A stretch of 64,000 nucleotides of DNA from Akebia trifoliata (lineage: Eukaryota > Streptophyta > Magnoliopsida > Ranunculales > Lardizabalaceae). Made by a program: the position numbers and the translations under genes. This document shows positions 1 through 11,213 of this stretch, one piece after another (positions within the stretch are counted from its first letter, which is position 1; every line of letters begins with the position of its first letter). A model generated the notes under the pieces. That model was not told the origin of the DNA. It searched no databases and was given only the letters and a program-made list of their open reading frames with translations. The DNA lies in contig CM030718.1 in NCBI GenBank assembly GCA_017979445.1, positions 15,540,760-15,604,759 of the forward strand, given 5' to 3'.

Positions 1-1344
1 TGGATTATCACATTGACAATCCAACAACGTAGCCTTCTAGATTTCATCGAAAAACTTGTATTTAAAAAAAAATCAACAAGAAAAACATGGTTTGAGCTTC
101 ATCAAAGTGTTGAAATTGTATGACTATCGAACTCTCAAATTTAAAATTAAAATTCAACGATGAAAAATAACTTTTTTTCAAAGTTCTTAAAATGTTGTCC
201 TCTACATCCCTGTGGCATCGTATCGTATTTTTGGATGTTACAATGTGAAATTAAAAATATATATATATATATATTTTTTCACCTTGGATCAAGCCTTTTT
301 TTTTTTTAATTGTTTTTCTAAATTTGATAGATTCCATGAACTCTAAAGAGATGACATAATATTTTTCCGACATGGTAGATGGGCCTGCACAACCCTTAGT
401 AATATTTGAAATCTTACCAAGAACTATGTGCCCCCCCCCACCCCCCTTCTCACCAAATATTTAATTTATGAAGTTTAAAATTATAATTCAATGATGAGAA
501 ATAACTCCATTTGTTTTTCAAAATTCTTAAAAAAATTTCCTCTATTGTAGCAACGAATCATGTTTTTTGGATGCCATAATTGAAATCTTATTAAGTTTGT
601 CAAAGTAACCTAACTCATCTCAATTTTCTCACACTAATCCATCCAAATTAAATCATTGTTTTTAACACTAAGATATCTTAAGTGTCTCAAATATGCTTAG
701 TGGAGCTTCCTTTTCATTTTCATTTATTTATATATTCTAATTATAATTTCAAAAAAAAAAACATTTTGATTTTAGAATGAGCATTAATGTTGGTCTAATG
801 AGATCCACCACTATTAGACAAAGAATATGCAGACTAAACCCACATCAAGATTAGTGTGACACAAATGGCATGGAAGCTAATATGACTATGGGTTTCCATT
901 GCAAGATCAAGGAAAAATCTATTCAGGATATGTACAAGAATTTTTATTGCGACCAAACAGGCCCAGAACGTTGGCCTATCCAACAAATTACTAAAATGCT
1001 GGCCAATCCAGAAATTTAAATTGTTTTTAATAATTTAAAAAAAAATATATTTATTTGATAGTTAACTAAGACTGACCCTTTTATCTTTATTTATTTGGTT
1101 GGCCAGTCCAGTCCAACTTGATAGGCCAGTTGAACCAAGGTTTAGCCTCAACATGATCCTTCGGTCCATGTAGTCTCATTTTAATGCTTAGAAACTTATT
1201 TGTTTGCATCAATTAATAAACTATCCTAAAATGAGTAAGCTTAGCTTATTCACCAATGCGTGACATCTTGCTTGAATTAGCTATTACGTTAAAAGATTTG
1301 TGTTTTTCCGTATTTCTCGCTCCCAGTAAATTGTAACAGTTAAG
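1..1344. other. AT-rich intergenic DNA, no gene recognised
   Basis: No open frame of meaningful length and no recognisable domain. The stretch holds a short TA microsatellite near 257-275, long T runs near 294-309, and a C-rich tract at 431-446 that breaks the otherwise A+T-rich composition. I see no terminal repeats or target duplications that would delimit a mobile element here. Confidence 0.6.
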
Positions 1345-2118
1345 TGAGTGTTTGATAACACTTCTGAAGTCTAAATGGAGGTGGTTCACCTTTAAAATTC
1401 AAACTTTAGAAGCTTTTATTTCCATTTGTTTTGATTCAGATTTTAGACTTTATTAGAATTAAAATTCGGAAGTTTTGAACCAATGATGGAGGGATGCTGG
1501 ATGAAATTTCTTAAATCTAATTTTTTATATTCTTAAAATACCCTCCTCAAAACCCTAATTTTTATCACTTATCTTTTCTTTATACAAACCAAAAAATCCT
1601 TATTTTTAACTTTTCTACCTCTCGTTTCTTTTCTATCTCTCCTTCCTCTATAACTATGTTATCAAGGTCTCACCTCTTTCTCTTATTTCGTGTTCGAAAA
1701 CCCTATATTTTTATTTGAACCCTAAAATCCTATATTTTTCAATTAGAAAATGAATGATTATTTATTGTTTGAGTATTACCTTGTTGAAATATAATTTTTC
1801 AAGTATGAATTCAAATTGAAAACAATACTTTTGGGGTGTTTGATCTATTAGAAATCGAAATTAAATGTGTGGATGATTTCATTATGCATGACATGTTATA
1901 TTTTTTGATTAACAATTTATTAGAATTACAAAAAGGTAATATTGCCAAAATGACTATTATATTTTAAAATTCTATTTGTAACAAAAAACTTTTAAAAATG
2001 ATAAACAAACAATTTTTTCAAAATAAGATTTCAGATTTTAGATACCAGATTTTAGAAAACAGACTTCAGACTTCAAACTTCAAACTTCAAACTTCAGAAG
2101 TGTTACCAAACATACCCT
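1345..2118. mobile_element. Non-autonomous TIR DNA transposon (MITE-like)
   Basis: The two ends are inverted copies: the left reads GTGTTTGATAACACTTCTG and the reverse complement of the right reads ATGTTTGGTAACACTTCTG. The interior is AT-rich with no transposase frame. Just inside the right end is a short run of CTTCAAA-type repeats. The target-site duplication is not resolved (TTA on the left, TAA on the right), so the exact ends may be off by a few bases. PIF/Harbinger or Mutator-derived origin is possible, but the sequence does not decide it. Confidence 0.5.
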
Positions 2119-2249
2119 AAGTCTTTCTCTCTCTCTGAAATCCAGAAATTCCAATTCGAGTATTAAGGATGCCAAGATTCTTGTAATAGTTTACTTGATA
2201 ATGGTCATCCTCACCCTTGCCAATCCATGTTAATTTTTACCCTTTTTCG

Positions 2250-2312
2250 TACTTCACGAGAAAATGCACACGAACTAATTAACAAAATACCTCAACTAAC
2301 ATCACTTCTTCT
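2250..2312 (+). repeat. Left copy of ~60-bp direct repeat flanking a foldback element
   Basis: This segment (core ACTTCACGAGAAAATGCACA through ATACCTCAACTAACATCAC) recurs in the same orientation at 2870-2932 with roughly ten mismatches. The two copies bracket the foldback element at 2329-2857. They are too long to be an ordinary transposition target duplication. Confidence 0.7.
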
Positions 2313-2328
2313 TATCTACTTTAATTTT

Positions 2329-2857
2329 TTGGAAAAATTATTAAAAAAATCAAAAAATAAATTTAATTCATAAAAAGAATCAAATTTTTTAAAAATTATG
2401 GATGAGAACCATTCTCGAATTCTCGACCGTTAAATGGTTGAAAATTTTCTCTCTCCAATATTTTCTCTTTAATCATGATCTTGATCAAGATCACGTTGAT
2501 TAAAATCAAGATCTTGATCACAATCACATCACGATCTTAATCACGATCACACGATCTAGTTGAAGATCACGTTGATTAAGATCAAGATCATGATTACATA
2601 TTTGATCAAGATCGTGGTCGTGATCAAGATCAAGATCTTGATCTTAATCAATGTGATCTCGATGAAGATTGTGATCGTGATTGTGATCAAGATCGTGAGA
2701 TCTTGATCTTGATTATGATTAATATCGTGAGATCTTGATTGGAGAGAGAAAATTTTCGATCGTTTAACGGTCGAAAATGGTTCCCGTTGATAATTTTTTA
2801 AAAATTTGATTTTTTTTACAAATTAATTTTTTAAAAATAATTTTCCCTAATTTTTTA
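2329..2857. mobile_element. Foldback-type element with ~130-bp inverted arms and GATCAAGATC core
   Basis: The left arm (about 2329-2463) and right arm (about 2741-2857) are inverted copies. Shared blocks include GAAAATTTTCTCTCTCCAAT near the inner edge and a GAACCATT / AATGGTTC pair further out. The centre (2464-2745) is a dense array of GATCTTGATC/GATCAAGATC words on both strands, so it is itself highly self-complementary. There is no coding capacity. The architecture matches plant foldback or long-TIR MITE elements; no short target duplication is apparent. Confidence 0.6.
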
Positions 2858-2869
2858 ACTTTCTTTTAT

Positions 2870-2932
2870 ACTTCATGAGAAAATGCACACCAACTGTTTG
2901 ATAAAATACCTCAACCAACATCACATCTTCTA
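2870..2932 (+). repeat. Right copy of ~60-bp direct repeat flanking the foldback element
   Basis: Direct counterpart of 2250-2312 (core ACTTCATGAGAAAATGCACA through ATACCTCAACCAACATCAC). It lies immediately outside the right arm of the foldback element. Confidence 0.7.
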
Positions 2933-3026
2933 AGTTCTAACCTAACCTTTTAAAATCTAATATTTTTCTTTTTTGCATTTTATTCTTTTAATATGCAACA
3001 AATATAACCAAATACTAATGGGTATC

Positions 3027-4442
3027 TAAAAATGCCATCGATCCACGGGTTGCAGATCTACTTTTTGGTGTTTGGGAGTCGTCATTTAGTTTTACGGTTT
3101 AGGAACCGAATCATAACTCTAAACAAATAAATAGCGCTAATCTACAAAAAAGAAACTATGGGTCTAGGGATCTTGTTACGGGATTGAAAAGTGTTAGGCA
3201 CTAATCCTACCCTGCAAATGCTGGTGTCTACTTTTCTCAAAAATTACATTGCTAAAAAATGACCTAAATAATAAAATAAATAAATAACTAGTTTACCTAA
3301 TGATTATGACGGTTGATTCCCTCATAACTCGTAGAATGTGTTCCTCGTGTGAGTCTTCATGCTTTTGTCTCCATTACTAAATTCGCTTCTGATATCCAAG
3401 ATGAGGTATTCTCCTTCTAGATTTAAATATTTTTTTGGATGTTCTGAGTGTTTTGAAGGTTTATGGGTGTTTTTTGAGTAAAAAATACGATTTAGGTATT
3501 AGGTAGGGAGTTGGAGTTTCAGATTTAGGATTTTGGGAAGGCTGGAGAGAGTTTTTAGCTTATTTTTCCCTAGGATTTTTCTTAACCTACGAGATTAGGT
3601 TGTGGAGGCTCCTATTTATAGAGTTTTTTTAGGAGTTTTTTAGTTTAACTAAGTCTTTTTAAGATAAGGGTAATTAGGATTTTAATTCTTATGTACAATG
3701 AATATTTTTAAGTTTTTTTGGAGAACCCCCTTAATTATATCTTTAATTCCTTGGGCCCCTAGATGGAGGGATCTTTTATAATATCAAGTAGACCCCACTT
3801 AAATAAGTGGACCACTACTTAAAATTTGGCCCGTAGGCTTAATTAATTGATTTTAATTCAATTTATTAAGATTTCAATTTACGTTAATTAATGTTTTAAT
3901 TATTAATTTCAAAATTTTGAACTTTTAGGCTTAGAAAATTATCGTTTTGCCCTCAAGAAGGCTTTTATGTTTCGAAGTCGTTTTTTGATATTTTGAGATG
4001 TTTTAAAATTAATTTTTCGTAAGGAATTTAATGGGAGTTTCAGTTTGTGTCACTTATGAATTTTTAGTGTGAAATGGTCTGTAATTTTATCGAATTTGAT
4101 AAATTGGCAAAATAATTTATTTGATTATAATTTGTTGTTTATGTGTTCGAAGATTTTCCTAAGCACAATGTAAGCTTTATGGATGTTTTGATATCAAGAG
4201 GTATTTTGGTAATTTGATCATTTTAGTGATTTTTTTCGTAAAGTTTCTTTTTTGTCTCAGAATAATGATTTCAAGGTTTTGGGTCATATTTTCCTAGCAT
4301 AGCGTCATTTCTAAAATTTTGCTTACTTGAAACATATCTAGCAACAAAATAAAATATTGGAATATTCATCAATCATTAAGAATCATTACAATCTGATTGA
4401 CGAGTTGATCAATTAGGCGAGTACAAAAATGGGGTGTCTATA
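3027..4442 (-). mobile_element. Solo LTR of a Tat/Ogre-like Ty3/gypsy element, degraded
   Basis: On the minus strand it begins TATAGACACCCC (from the family start TGTAGACACCCC) and ends near 3027 with a remnant of the family terminus seen in the LTRs of elements A and B. It shares with those LTRs the TATA segment CCTATTTATAG (near 3611) and the GGAGTCG block at 3075-3084. No internal region follows on either side. The flanks GTATC (3022-3026) and GTAAC (4443-4447) look like a 5-bp target duplication with one substitution, which fits a solo LTR left by intra-element recombination. Both terminal TG/CA pairs show single-base decay, so the insertion is old. Confidence 0.75.
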
Positions 4443-4456
4443 GTAACATTACATGT

Positions 4457-4679
4457 ATGCAAGGGAGCCAAAGAGAGGAAAGAAGGATGATAGTAACGAA
4501 GAGATACGTGTTGCGTCTCTATATATCATTGAAGTACATAACAGCGAACATGTTTGATAGGTACAATGGGCGCATCGTAGTGACAACATCGACAGTGGAG
4601 CATGTGCTGAAAGATGCACTTGAGTGCGGGCGCTCCCGCAATGCCAAGGCAGCGAGCGTAATGGGTAAGGTGTTGGCAA
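4457..4679 (+). pseudogene. Ribosomal uL18 (L18p/L5e family)-like pseudogene, 5' part
   Basis: The frame from ATG 4457 reads, after a short unrelated-looking leader, RYVLRLYISLKYITAN, then NGRIVVTTSTVEHVLK and LECGRSRNAKAASVMGKVLA. I recognise this as a plant L18p/L5e family protein, small RNA-binding proteins related to large-subunit uL18. The frame is cut after VLA by the retrotransposon array at 4680 and resumes at 20785 (MRLKVEGLDEGRGRGIHANV). The target duplication GGCAA spans the break. The first ten residues (MQGSQREERR) do not look like the family and the true start may be lost next to the solo LTR. The 3' part carries a frameshift and a stop, so this is a dead copy. Confidence 0.8.
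4675..4679. repeat. Left target-site duplication GGCAA of the tandem array
   Basis: GGCAA directly precedes the outer LTR end (TGTGGCGCC at 4680) and is repeated exactly at 20780-20784 directly after the other outer LTR end (GGTTTTACA at 20779). The two copies sit at homologous positions of the interrupted uL18 pseudogene. Confidence 0.9.
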
Positions 4680-7600
4680 TGTGGCGCCCCACCGAATACT
4701 AACACAAATCCTCATGTCAGATCTCGAAGTACTAGGTGGCATCTCGAAATTTCGGCATGGTCTCCTTTGTTTATGTTAGCATTCCAAGACGTTCAATATG
4801 CACCTAATAAACGACATACAATCCTGCATATAACAAACAAAATATAATATTAGCAGAATCCTATATATGTCTAATAACGTACGAAAGATCAGAGCGTGGA
4901 AGAAGAAATTATAATACAGGATTATACGAAAATTTCTCACTCTAACATAAGTCTTATCGCTCAGAACAAAATCTATAATACTTTTTGGACAAATCGACAC
5001 CAGTAGGGTAATAACCCCAATACTCACCAAGTGACGAACTCTGACTGTCTATCTGACCCACCAGATGATTCTCACTAGTGCTCTATACCTGCCTTGCCAA
5101 GCTTCGGATTTGAAACTAAAAAAATGGAGAAGGAAATGGTGAGTAACAATGGTTACCCAGTAAGAAATAACACAATTTCTGCCAATAACCTCTTATAACA
5201 TGAACAAATAAGCATACTAAATCATTTTAAAATATACAAAATTTTACAGAAGAAACTACGATTAACTGGTACATATAGACAGGGATGAACAACTAAACAT
5301 TTTAAAACTCACATTACATTAATCAATAGTACTCACTATAACATTATCTTCTTATACAAATCTAATTAATCAAATGGAAACAATAAACATGGATTTCATT
5401 TTATATATCAAAATAAGCAACATATACATAATACACAATGGTGGAGTATTAGAATTAGAGAGTTGGAATTCACGACTGGATCGCTCCTAGTCGGGACATG
5501 ATGTACAATTCTTCTCTGACTTTTAGTTCCTGATTTTGTGTTCGATCGCTGCACTTACCACGTTTTGTTGACCATTTATCTGGCTTAGGCTGGCTGTTTG
5601 ACGTGACCGTAAGAAATAGGTCTCTTTTCGATGTGTCAGAACGTTCGACTACTATAGATTGTTAGTGATCACTGACTAATCATCTTCGTCTATGACTATC
5701 AGGCGTGCATGTGATTCCCAAATATACAAATCATTCGTATACGACCACCTTTACATTACAAGTTCACTGGTAAAGATAGAGAGGAATATCTCGGATTCTA
5801 GTTGTGACTCCACTCTCATACGTGTCCCATACCACGTATGAGCTTGGTGGTCTCTACCGTACATCCCAGGATAGTACACCACTCTGGATGATATGACGCA
5901 CTATCTCTTCAGGAATTCACAAACTCTTTAACAGCTCACAAAATAGTTTTATATATATATATATATTATTTTCATTTTAAAATAAAAGAGAAATTAACAA
6001 TAAAAGGTTGATAATAGATATCTAGTTTCCTATCATGCAAGTGTGGCCACCCGGCCTAAAATAAATAACAAAACGGAAATGTAAACAGCGCCTCGCGCTA
6101 ACAGAAATTTAAATAAACATGCAACCAACAATATATCCCTAGATATCTGTTTACCAACTTGCACACAACACAACAATGTAAAATGCAGACATCACCCATC
6201 GGGTGTGACTCTGACATTTTACCATTTCATACCCTTTTTCTTTTTTCGATTTTTACAATTTTCAATATCTTCATAAAATATCAATTTTCTGATATTCATC
6301 AACTTAATATGAGTTCATTGAATATTAAATCACATTTTTCAACTATAGAATTTATTTCTATCAATAATATTAAAAAAATACAAATTTCATATCAAAACGG
6401 GGTCCAAGCAGTGCACAAGACCCAATTTATGGAAATAACCCCTTAAAATACCCTACCCACGTATAATTTATTAAAAATACAATTAAACATATCAAACATG
6501 CAATTTCTGGCGTGAATTTTTAAATAACAAAAGAATTTTATATTTTAGAAATACATCAAAAATTTTTTTCGATAAAATCCTAAATGCAATTTTAACAATC
6601 TACGATTATTAATAGAAATTGAGAGTTCCTTACAATCTCTAGGCGAAAGGATCGAAGCAAGTGGCGGAAATCGAGGCGATTGGCACATAAATCGAGATGG
6701 ATCGAACTTCGAAGCGACTGATTTTTAAATCTGACCTAGTGATTTTGAAAATCTCGACGTCGTCGTCCTTTCTCCCTTCTGCGACGGAGGACGGTTTGAC
6801 CCCGAAATCGATGAAATACGAGGTCGAAGTTTCGAAACTTTCGTATAAAAATACGACTGATTTTTTGACGATACGGGGTGAAAAAGAAAAGAAAACGGAA
6901 GGAATTTGGGTGAGTTTTGTAGATGTCGAGGCTATGAATGTTTCTCCATTATGTGTCGGAAGACGGTTTGACCTAGAAACGGACGAAATCTGAGGTCAAA
7001 GTTTCGAAATTTTCGTAAATAAATACGGCTGATTTTTGACGATATTGGATGAAAAAAAAAATGAAATGAAAAGAATTTGGGTGGGTTTTATAGAGAACGT
7101 AGCTGCGACATTTCTCCTTCTGCGTCGATTGTTGACGGCGAGCCGTTTGCGAGAGATCTGAGGTGGAAGATCGAAGAAAATATTAAAAAAAATTTAAAAC
7201 CGTTGGCTGTTGGACGAGTTGGGGAGGACGAAGTTATAAAAAAATATTAAAATTTTATTTATATAAAATTTGGAACGAATTCGGTATTTTGTCAATTATT
7301 TTGATCAATGATCAGTTGATCATCCGAACTCCAAAACTGACAAATGAATACTCTATTTCGCCTAATTTTTCGTTCCGAATCTAATGGTGTAGTCAATTTC
7401 TAGAAATTCTGTCTCTAACAAAAATTTACATTTTTAGCTTGAGGTGACCCCTAAACTTGATGTCGTTTTCGTTTTTGACGATAATTCGACTTCCTGATCT
7501 CCAAAAATGATAAATAAATAGTCCATGTTCAATAATTTTTCGTTACGAACCCAATGGTATGATCAAATCTTAATAATTCTTTCTCTACCAACAAGTCACT

Positions 7601-7846
7601 ATTTTAACCTGATCCGACCCGATAATCGATGATTTTGCAATTTTTATATTCGGACTTGCATTTAAGCGTACTTACAAGTTAAAATATGTTTTTCGATCAT
7701 TTTTAATCCAATGGTGAGGTCAGATTTCATTAAAAATGATCAGAAACATCCTAAAGTTTTACTCCTAAGTCCCACTTTCAAGATTTTCTTAAAATTCTAC
7801 TATTTATTTTTCCTCGAGATACGAATTAAAAATTCGGGATTTTACA
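4680..7846 (-). repeat. LTR1 (original 3' LTR in minus-strand sense)
   Basis: 3167 bp. It is the most distinct of the three LTRs in its first ~1.75 kb: it has about 60-70 extra bases including a TA microsatellite near 5948-5968, and many private substitutions. From about 6400 onward it is nearly identical to LTR2. This half-and-half pattern identifies LTR2 as a recombinant. Confidence 0.88.
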
Positions 7847-7860
7847 TTCTCCCCCTTTAA
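7847..7860 (-). promoter_or_regulatory. Polypurine tract, copy 1
   Basis: On the minus strand TTAAAGGGGGAGAA abuts the LTR start TGTAAAATCC. This is where plus-strand DNA synthesis would be primed. Confidence 0.8.
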
Positions 7861-9330
7861 TAAAAATTTTGTCTTCGAAATTGAAATCATACCTTATCAA
7901 ACTTCGTCGTCACCATACTAACACAATATGTATAATAAACAACACTTATTCTCGATTACCATCTATTCTTAGTCCCAAACCAATCTGATTTATAATTCAT
8001 AATCTTATGTCACCTGTATTGCGTCATCCCAGCACATTCATTAATTAATCACTCCAATTTAAACTTACGCTCCAATTAATCCATTATTTGTATAACCCTA
8101 AGATAACAGTCAATTCACCTTGTATCATTTTCCCACCAATATCTATCAACAACAATCCTTTCACATCTTCTCTATTCTTTATCTTTATTTCTCTTATCAA
8201 TTACATCGTCTGTTATGTTTTACTCATACTTGCTATGATTATTACTCCTCAATGCATAGTCTTACCGTAAACACATCATTATCTTTATATTCAATTCAAT
8301 ATTACATTTTCTACTTATTGCGATATTTCCTCAAAACCTCTACCATAACCTTTATAATTTAAAATCTTACTCGAGGGGATAAATCCTATATCTATTTTCT
8401 CACAGTTCCATTAAGTCACCATTAATGCAACATTGTCACAAGATTATTCTTTCTCATATTTTACATCGACCCACCTCCTAACTTATACTCTACTAAATCT
8501 CTTTAGGATGGATGTGGGCACAGGAAGGTGGTAGTCGCTGCTTCTATGGAATCATTATCTTTACTTATAGTACTTTCGTTTCGAGGAATAAAAATGAGCC
8601 ACGATCGAAGTCTCGAAGTGAGCGCTTGTCTGTAGAAAGAATTGATCACTTAACGAGAACGATAATAATGAATTCCTCTATTAGAAGGCGATCGTGAAAT
8701 GAGAAGGCAAAAGAAGAGTTAGAGCCGACACCGAGGATAGAAAGATGAAAGGGAAAAGATGATCTATCTTTTTAAAGAAGGATAATCAATTCAAGAAGTC
8801 GTAAAGCAAGAGCTGCTTCATCTAATAGTTCAATCGTTAGACCTCCCAAAGTTAAGCCATCTTTAGTCGAAAGAAAAGATACGCAACTCCCTGCGTTGAT
8901 ATTCGAGGAAGTAGCTCTCGACATGAAAGATATACAAGAAGCATTTGCTTATCTACTAGCATAATATACGAGTAATTGACTAGACTATTGATGTAAAGAC
9001 TAGCGTACGAATTGAACATTACCTGTCTTTTCGCACTTTACAATTATTCTAATACCTATTTTGCAAGTTCTTAAATGATCTTCTAAAAATCTTATTCTTT
9101 TTTCGCAAGGCCTCCTGATGGTATAAATAATTTCATTACTTGACCTGTGTCAGTGGTTTCTAGCTTTAGCAAGTGTGCAAACTCTTCACAGAATTATATA
9201 ATCTAGAGGAACTAATATTGAGTAAAACTCCACGTTCTAACATTATAATTAGAAATTGTACCTTCCAAAACTTCGTTGGAGCCAGGTACTTTTTCCTGGG
9301 TCATAATCCTTACTCGCGATTGTGATAGAG

Positions 9331-9956
9331 GGCATTATTTCCTAATATGTTTCACTTGACCACACGCGTAATAATGTCAATGATTTTGTCTTCGTAGATC
9401 TCTGTAAAGTAGGCAGATGGTAGATTGGGGTTTGTAGGCTCTGAACATACCTTGTTGATTCCTTTGGCTTTGTTGGCATCATTGGAGCTCCAACTGCTCT
9501 ATAACTCGGTGACTGGGAAACTCTACAACTTGATAGTGGAGGAGTTCTATATTGTGGATACACTGATCCGGGGAAGATTAGCCTCGAATATATCAGCTTC
9601 TTAGTCGAATCTGATCTGGGTAGAAAAGAAATCTAAGGTCAACTCTTTTGCCCCTTGGAGGTCTAAAACTTTATCTCCTCTCGTTTTATCCTTTAAGCTC
9701 GATTTACCGTATCTCTATAATTGATAGTCTCAATCATCAATCTCTTGGCCCTTAGGTAGGGTTATAGTCTTCTAAAGAATCTACGGGCCTTCTGCAAATC
9801 TGTCAGGATAAGCTCGAGCGCATATCGTGACAACCTAGTGAACATCATATCATGGTCTGTAATCGATAGATTACCCTGTACTAATCTCAAAAACTCCTGG
9901 TGCTTGATTTCTCGAGCAGTCTCGGATATAAATCTATCATCTCGAATTCTACCCAC
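9331..9956 (-). pseudogene. Decayed retrotransposon gag, copy 1
   Basis: The minus-strand frame at 9956-9762 contains EFLRLVQGNLSITDHDMMF and LTDLQKARRFFRRL, which matches the capsid region of plant Ty3/gypsy gag (Retrotrans_gag family, ending in a KARRF motif). Downstream, around 9374-9331, another frame reads YYACGQVKHIRK, a stop, then CPL. This is recognisably a CCHC zinc knuckle (C-x2-C-x4-H-x4-C) with its first cysteine and a key glycine lost and a stop inside. The two parts are in different frames with stops between them, so no functional capsid protein is made. Confidence 0.7.
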
Positions 9957-11199
9957 TCAAACGATCTATTTCCCAATACATTCATTTCAAAACGTTACTA
10001 ATGATTGGTATCCTCGTCCAACTAGAATGTAATCAATTGTCACCCACTGATCTCTTGGGCATTACATGTTATTCAAAATCTTTTAGGTCTTCAAAACTCA
10101 CTTATTGACCTCAATCAGATCGAAAAAGTCCCCAAATCTTGATAGACGTAATCGTTGAAAATTCTACAACCACATCCTTAGATTTGCCTGTCCTTTGGAC
10201 TGAGAAATTCTTTTATTCTTCAAAGGCACGACCTTGTGGTAATGGTCTCTAAGGTGGAATAGTATTTCCTTTTTGCGAAGAAGTCCAGCACTTCCTCATT
10301 TCTTGAATTTAGTGGTGTGCCTTACAATCGTGGTAAGTCTTGTACCATCTCTCACTTTCGATCGCTAGTCTTGTCTGTTCAGGATGGCACGAATACGTTA
10401 TCAATTTTATTTAAATCTGGTGGTCTTATTGTTCCTTCAATTGGTTTGTCTAGCATCTTTTTGAGGCACGCATCCTTAATCGATTGATATTGACCCGAAC
10501 ATTGTTCTCCTTTATATCCCAATTTACCATATTCGTAAGATATTACAACTCTTCTTTTCAACTGATTTAGTAGTATATGTTGTTTCTTATAAAATTCTTC
10601 CATCTATTGAGTTGGTATGTCTATAATATCACACCTCATGTATGGTTATTTTTCCTATGAATTGCTAGTTTCGTAATTATTTGTCTCTTATTAAATACTA
10701 ATTGCCTTCCTTCCATTTGGCTTCGAGGTGGTGATGGTTGTATTATTCATATTTCCTCTCTAAACTTGATATGAGACTTAGCCATCTGTCTCATTAATGA
10801 CATTCGCTGTGCTATTAGGTCAGTGGTCTGATCAAAATTTGTCTTGTCTCTATTGCGTTTCGACCTCTGCCTCGTTCATTCCTCTCGCTTATGTTCATCC
10901 GTATTAAGGCACTTATCAAAAGAAGGCCAAAACTGCTCTTACGCAACAAAGAATTACTACCGTAGCCTGGAACTTAGTAATGAACTCCATTTCCATTACT
11001 AACAGAACAAACCTAGAATCCTATCCTAGGCTCTATAGATATCTAGACACAGAAGAACTCATAATTCCAATACGGAATTACTAATGAGCTTGGATACCGA
11101 ATTCTTAATAAAACTCTATGATTATCGCTCTACTAACTGTGGTATTAGCCAACTCATATAAACATAACAGATCTGTATCCCATATGGATCTAATACTAT

Positions 11200-11211
11200 G
11201 CTCTGATACCA
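11200..11211 (-). promoter_or_regulatory. tRNA-iMet primer-binding site, copy 1
   Basis: On the minus strand the 12-mer TGGTATCAGAGC lies two bases after the LTR2 end. This is the standard plant initiator-methionine tRNA primer site and fixes the orientation of the array. Confidence 0.9.
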
Positions 11212-11213
11212 TC

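Larger units (their letters stand above)
7847..11213 (-). mobile_element. Internal region 1 of the tandem array
   Basis: 3367 bp, the same length as internal region 2 and nearly identical to it. It differs by single-base indels (for example near 8588) and by a short scrambled patch around 9155-9175. Apart from a decayed gag stretch I see no protease-RT-RNaseH-integrase core, and the region is far too short to hold one. The short frames in it are broken by stops. Confidence 0.8.

Noticed and set aside
431..446. C-rich tract as an i-motif/G-quadruplex regulatory site
   Set aside because: Only one C run interrupted by a single A; no promoter or gene nearby to give it meaning.
6697..6993. 98-codon plus-strand frame duplicated at 13158-13454
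   Set aside because: It lies antisense within the ~3.1-kb LTRs and is duplicated only because the LTR is. The third LTR copy does not keep it open.
10379..10603. 74-codon minus-strand frame with YEYGKLGYKGEQC, resembling a zinc knuckle
   Set aside because: It lies upstream of the capsid-like part rather than downstream, lacks the cysteine pattern, and is broken in the second internal copy. The better knuckle remnant is at 9331-9374.
11200..11211. TGGTATCAGAGC match as part of a tRNA gene
   Set aside because: Only the 3' terminal complement of tRNA-iMet is present, next to an LTR end. This is a primer-binding site; no cloverleaf surrounds it.
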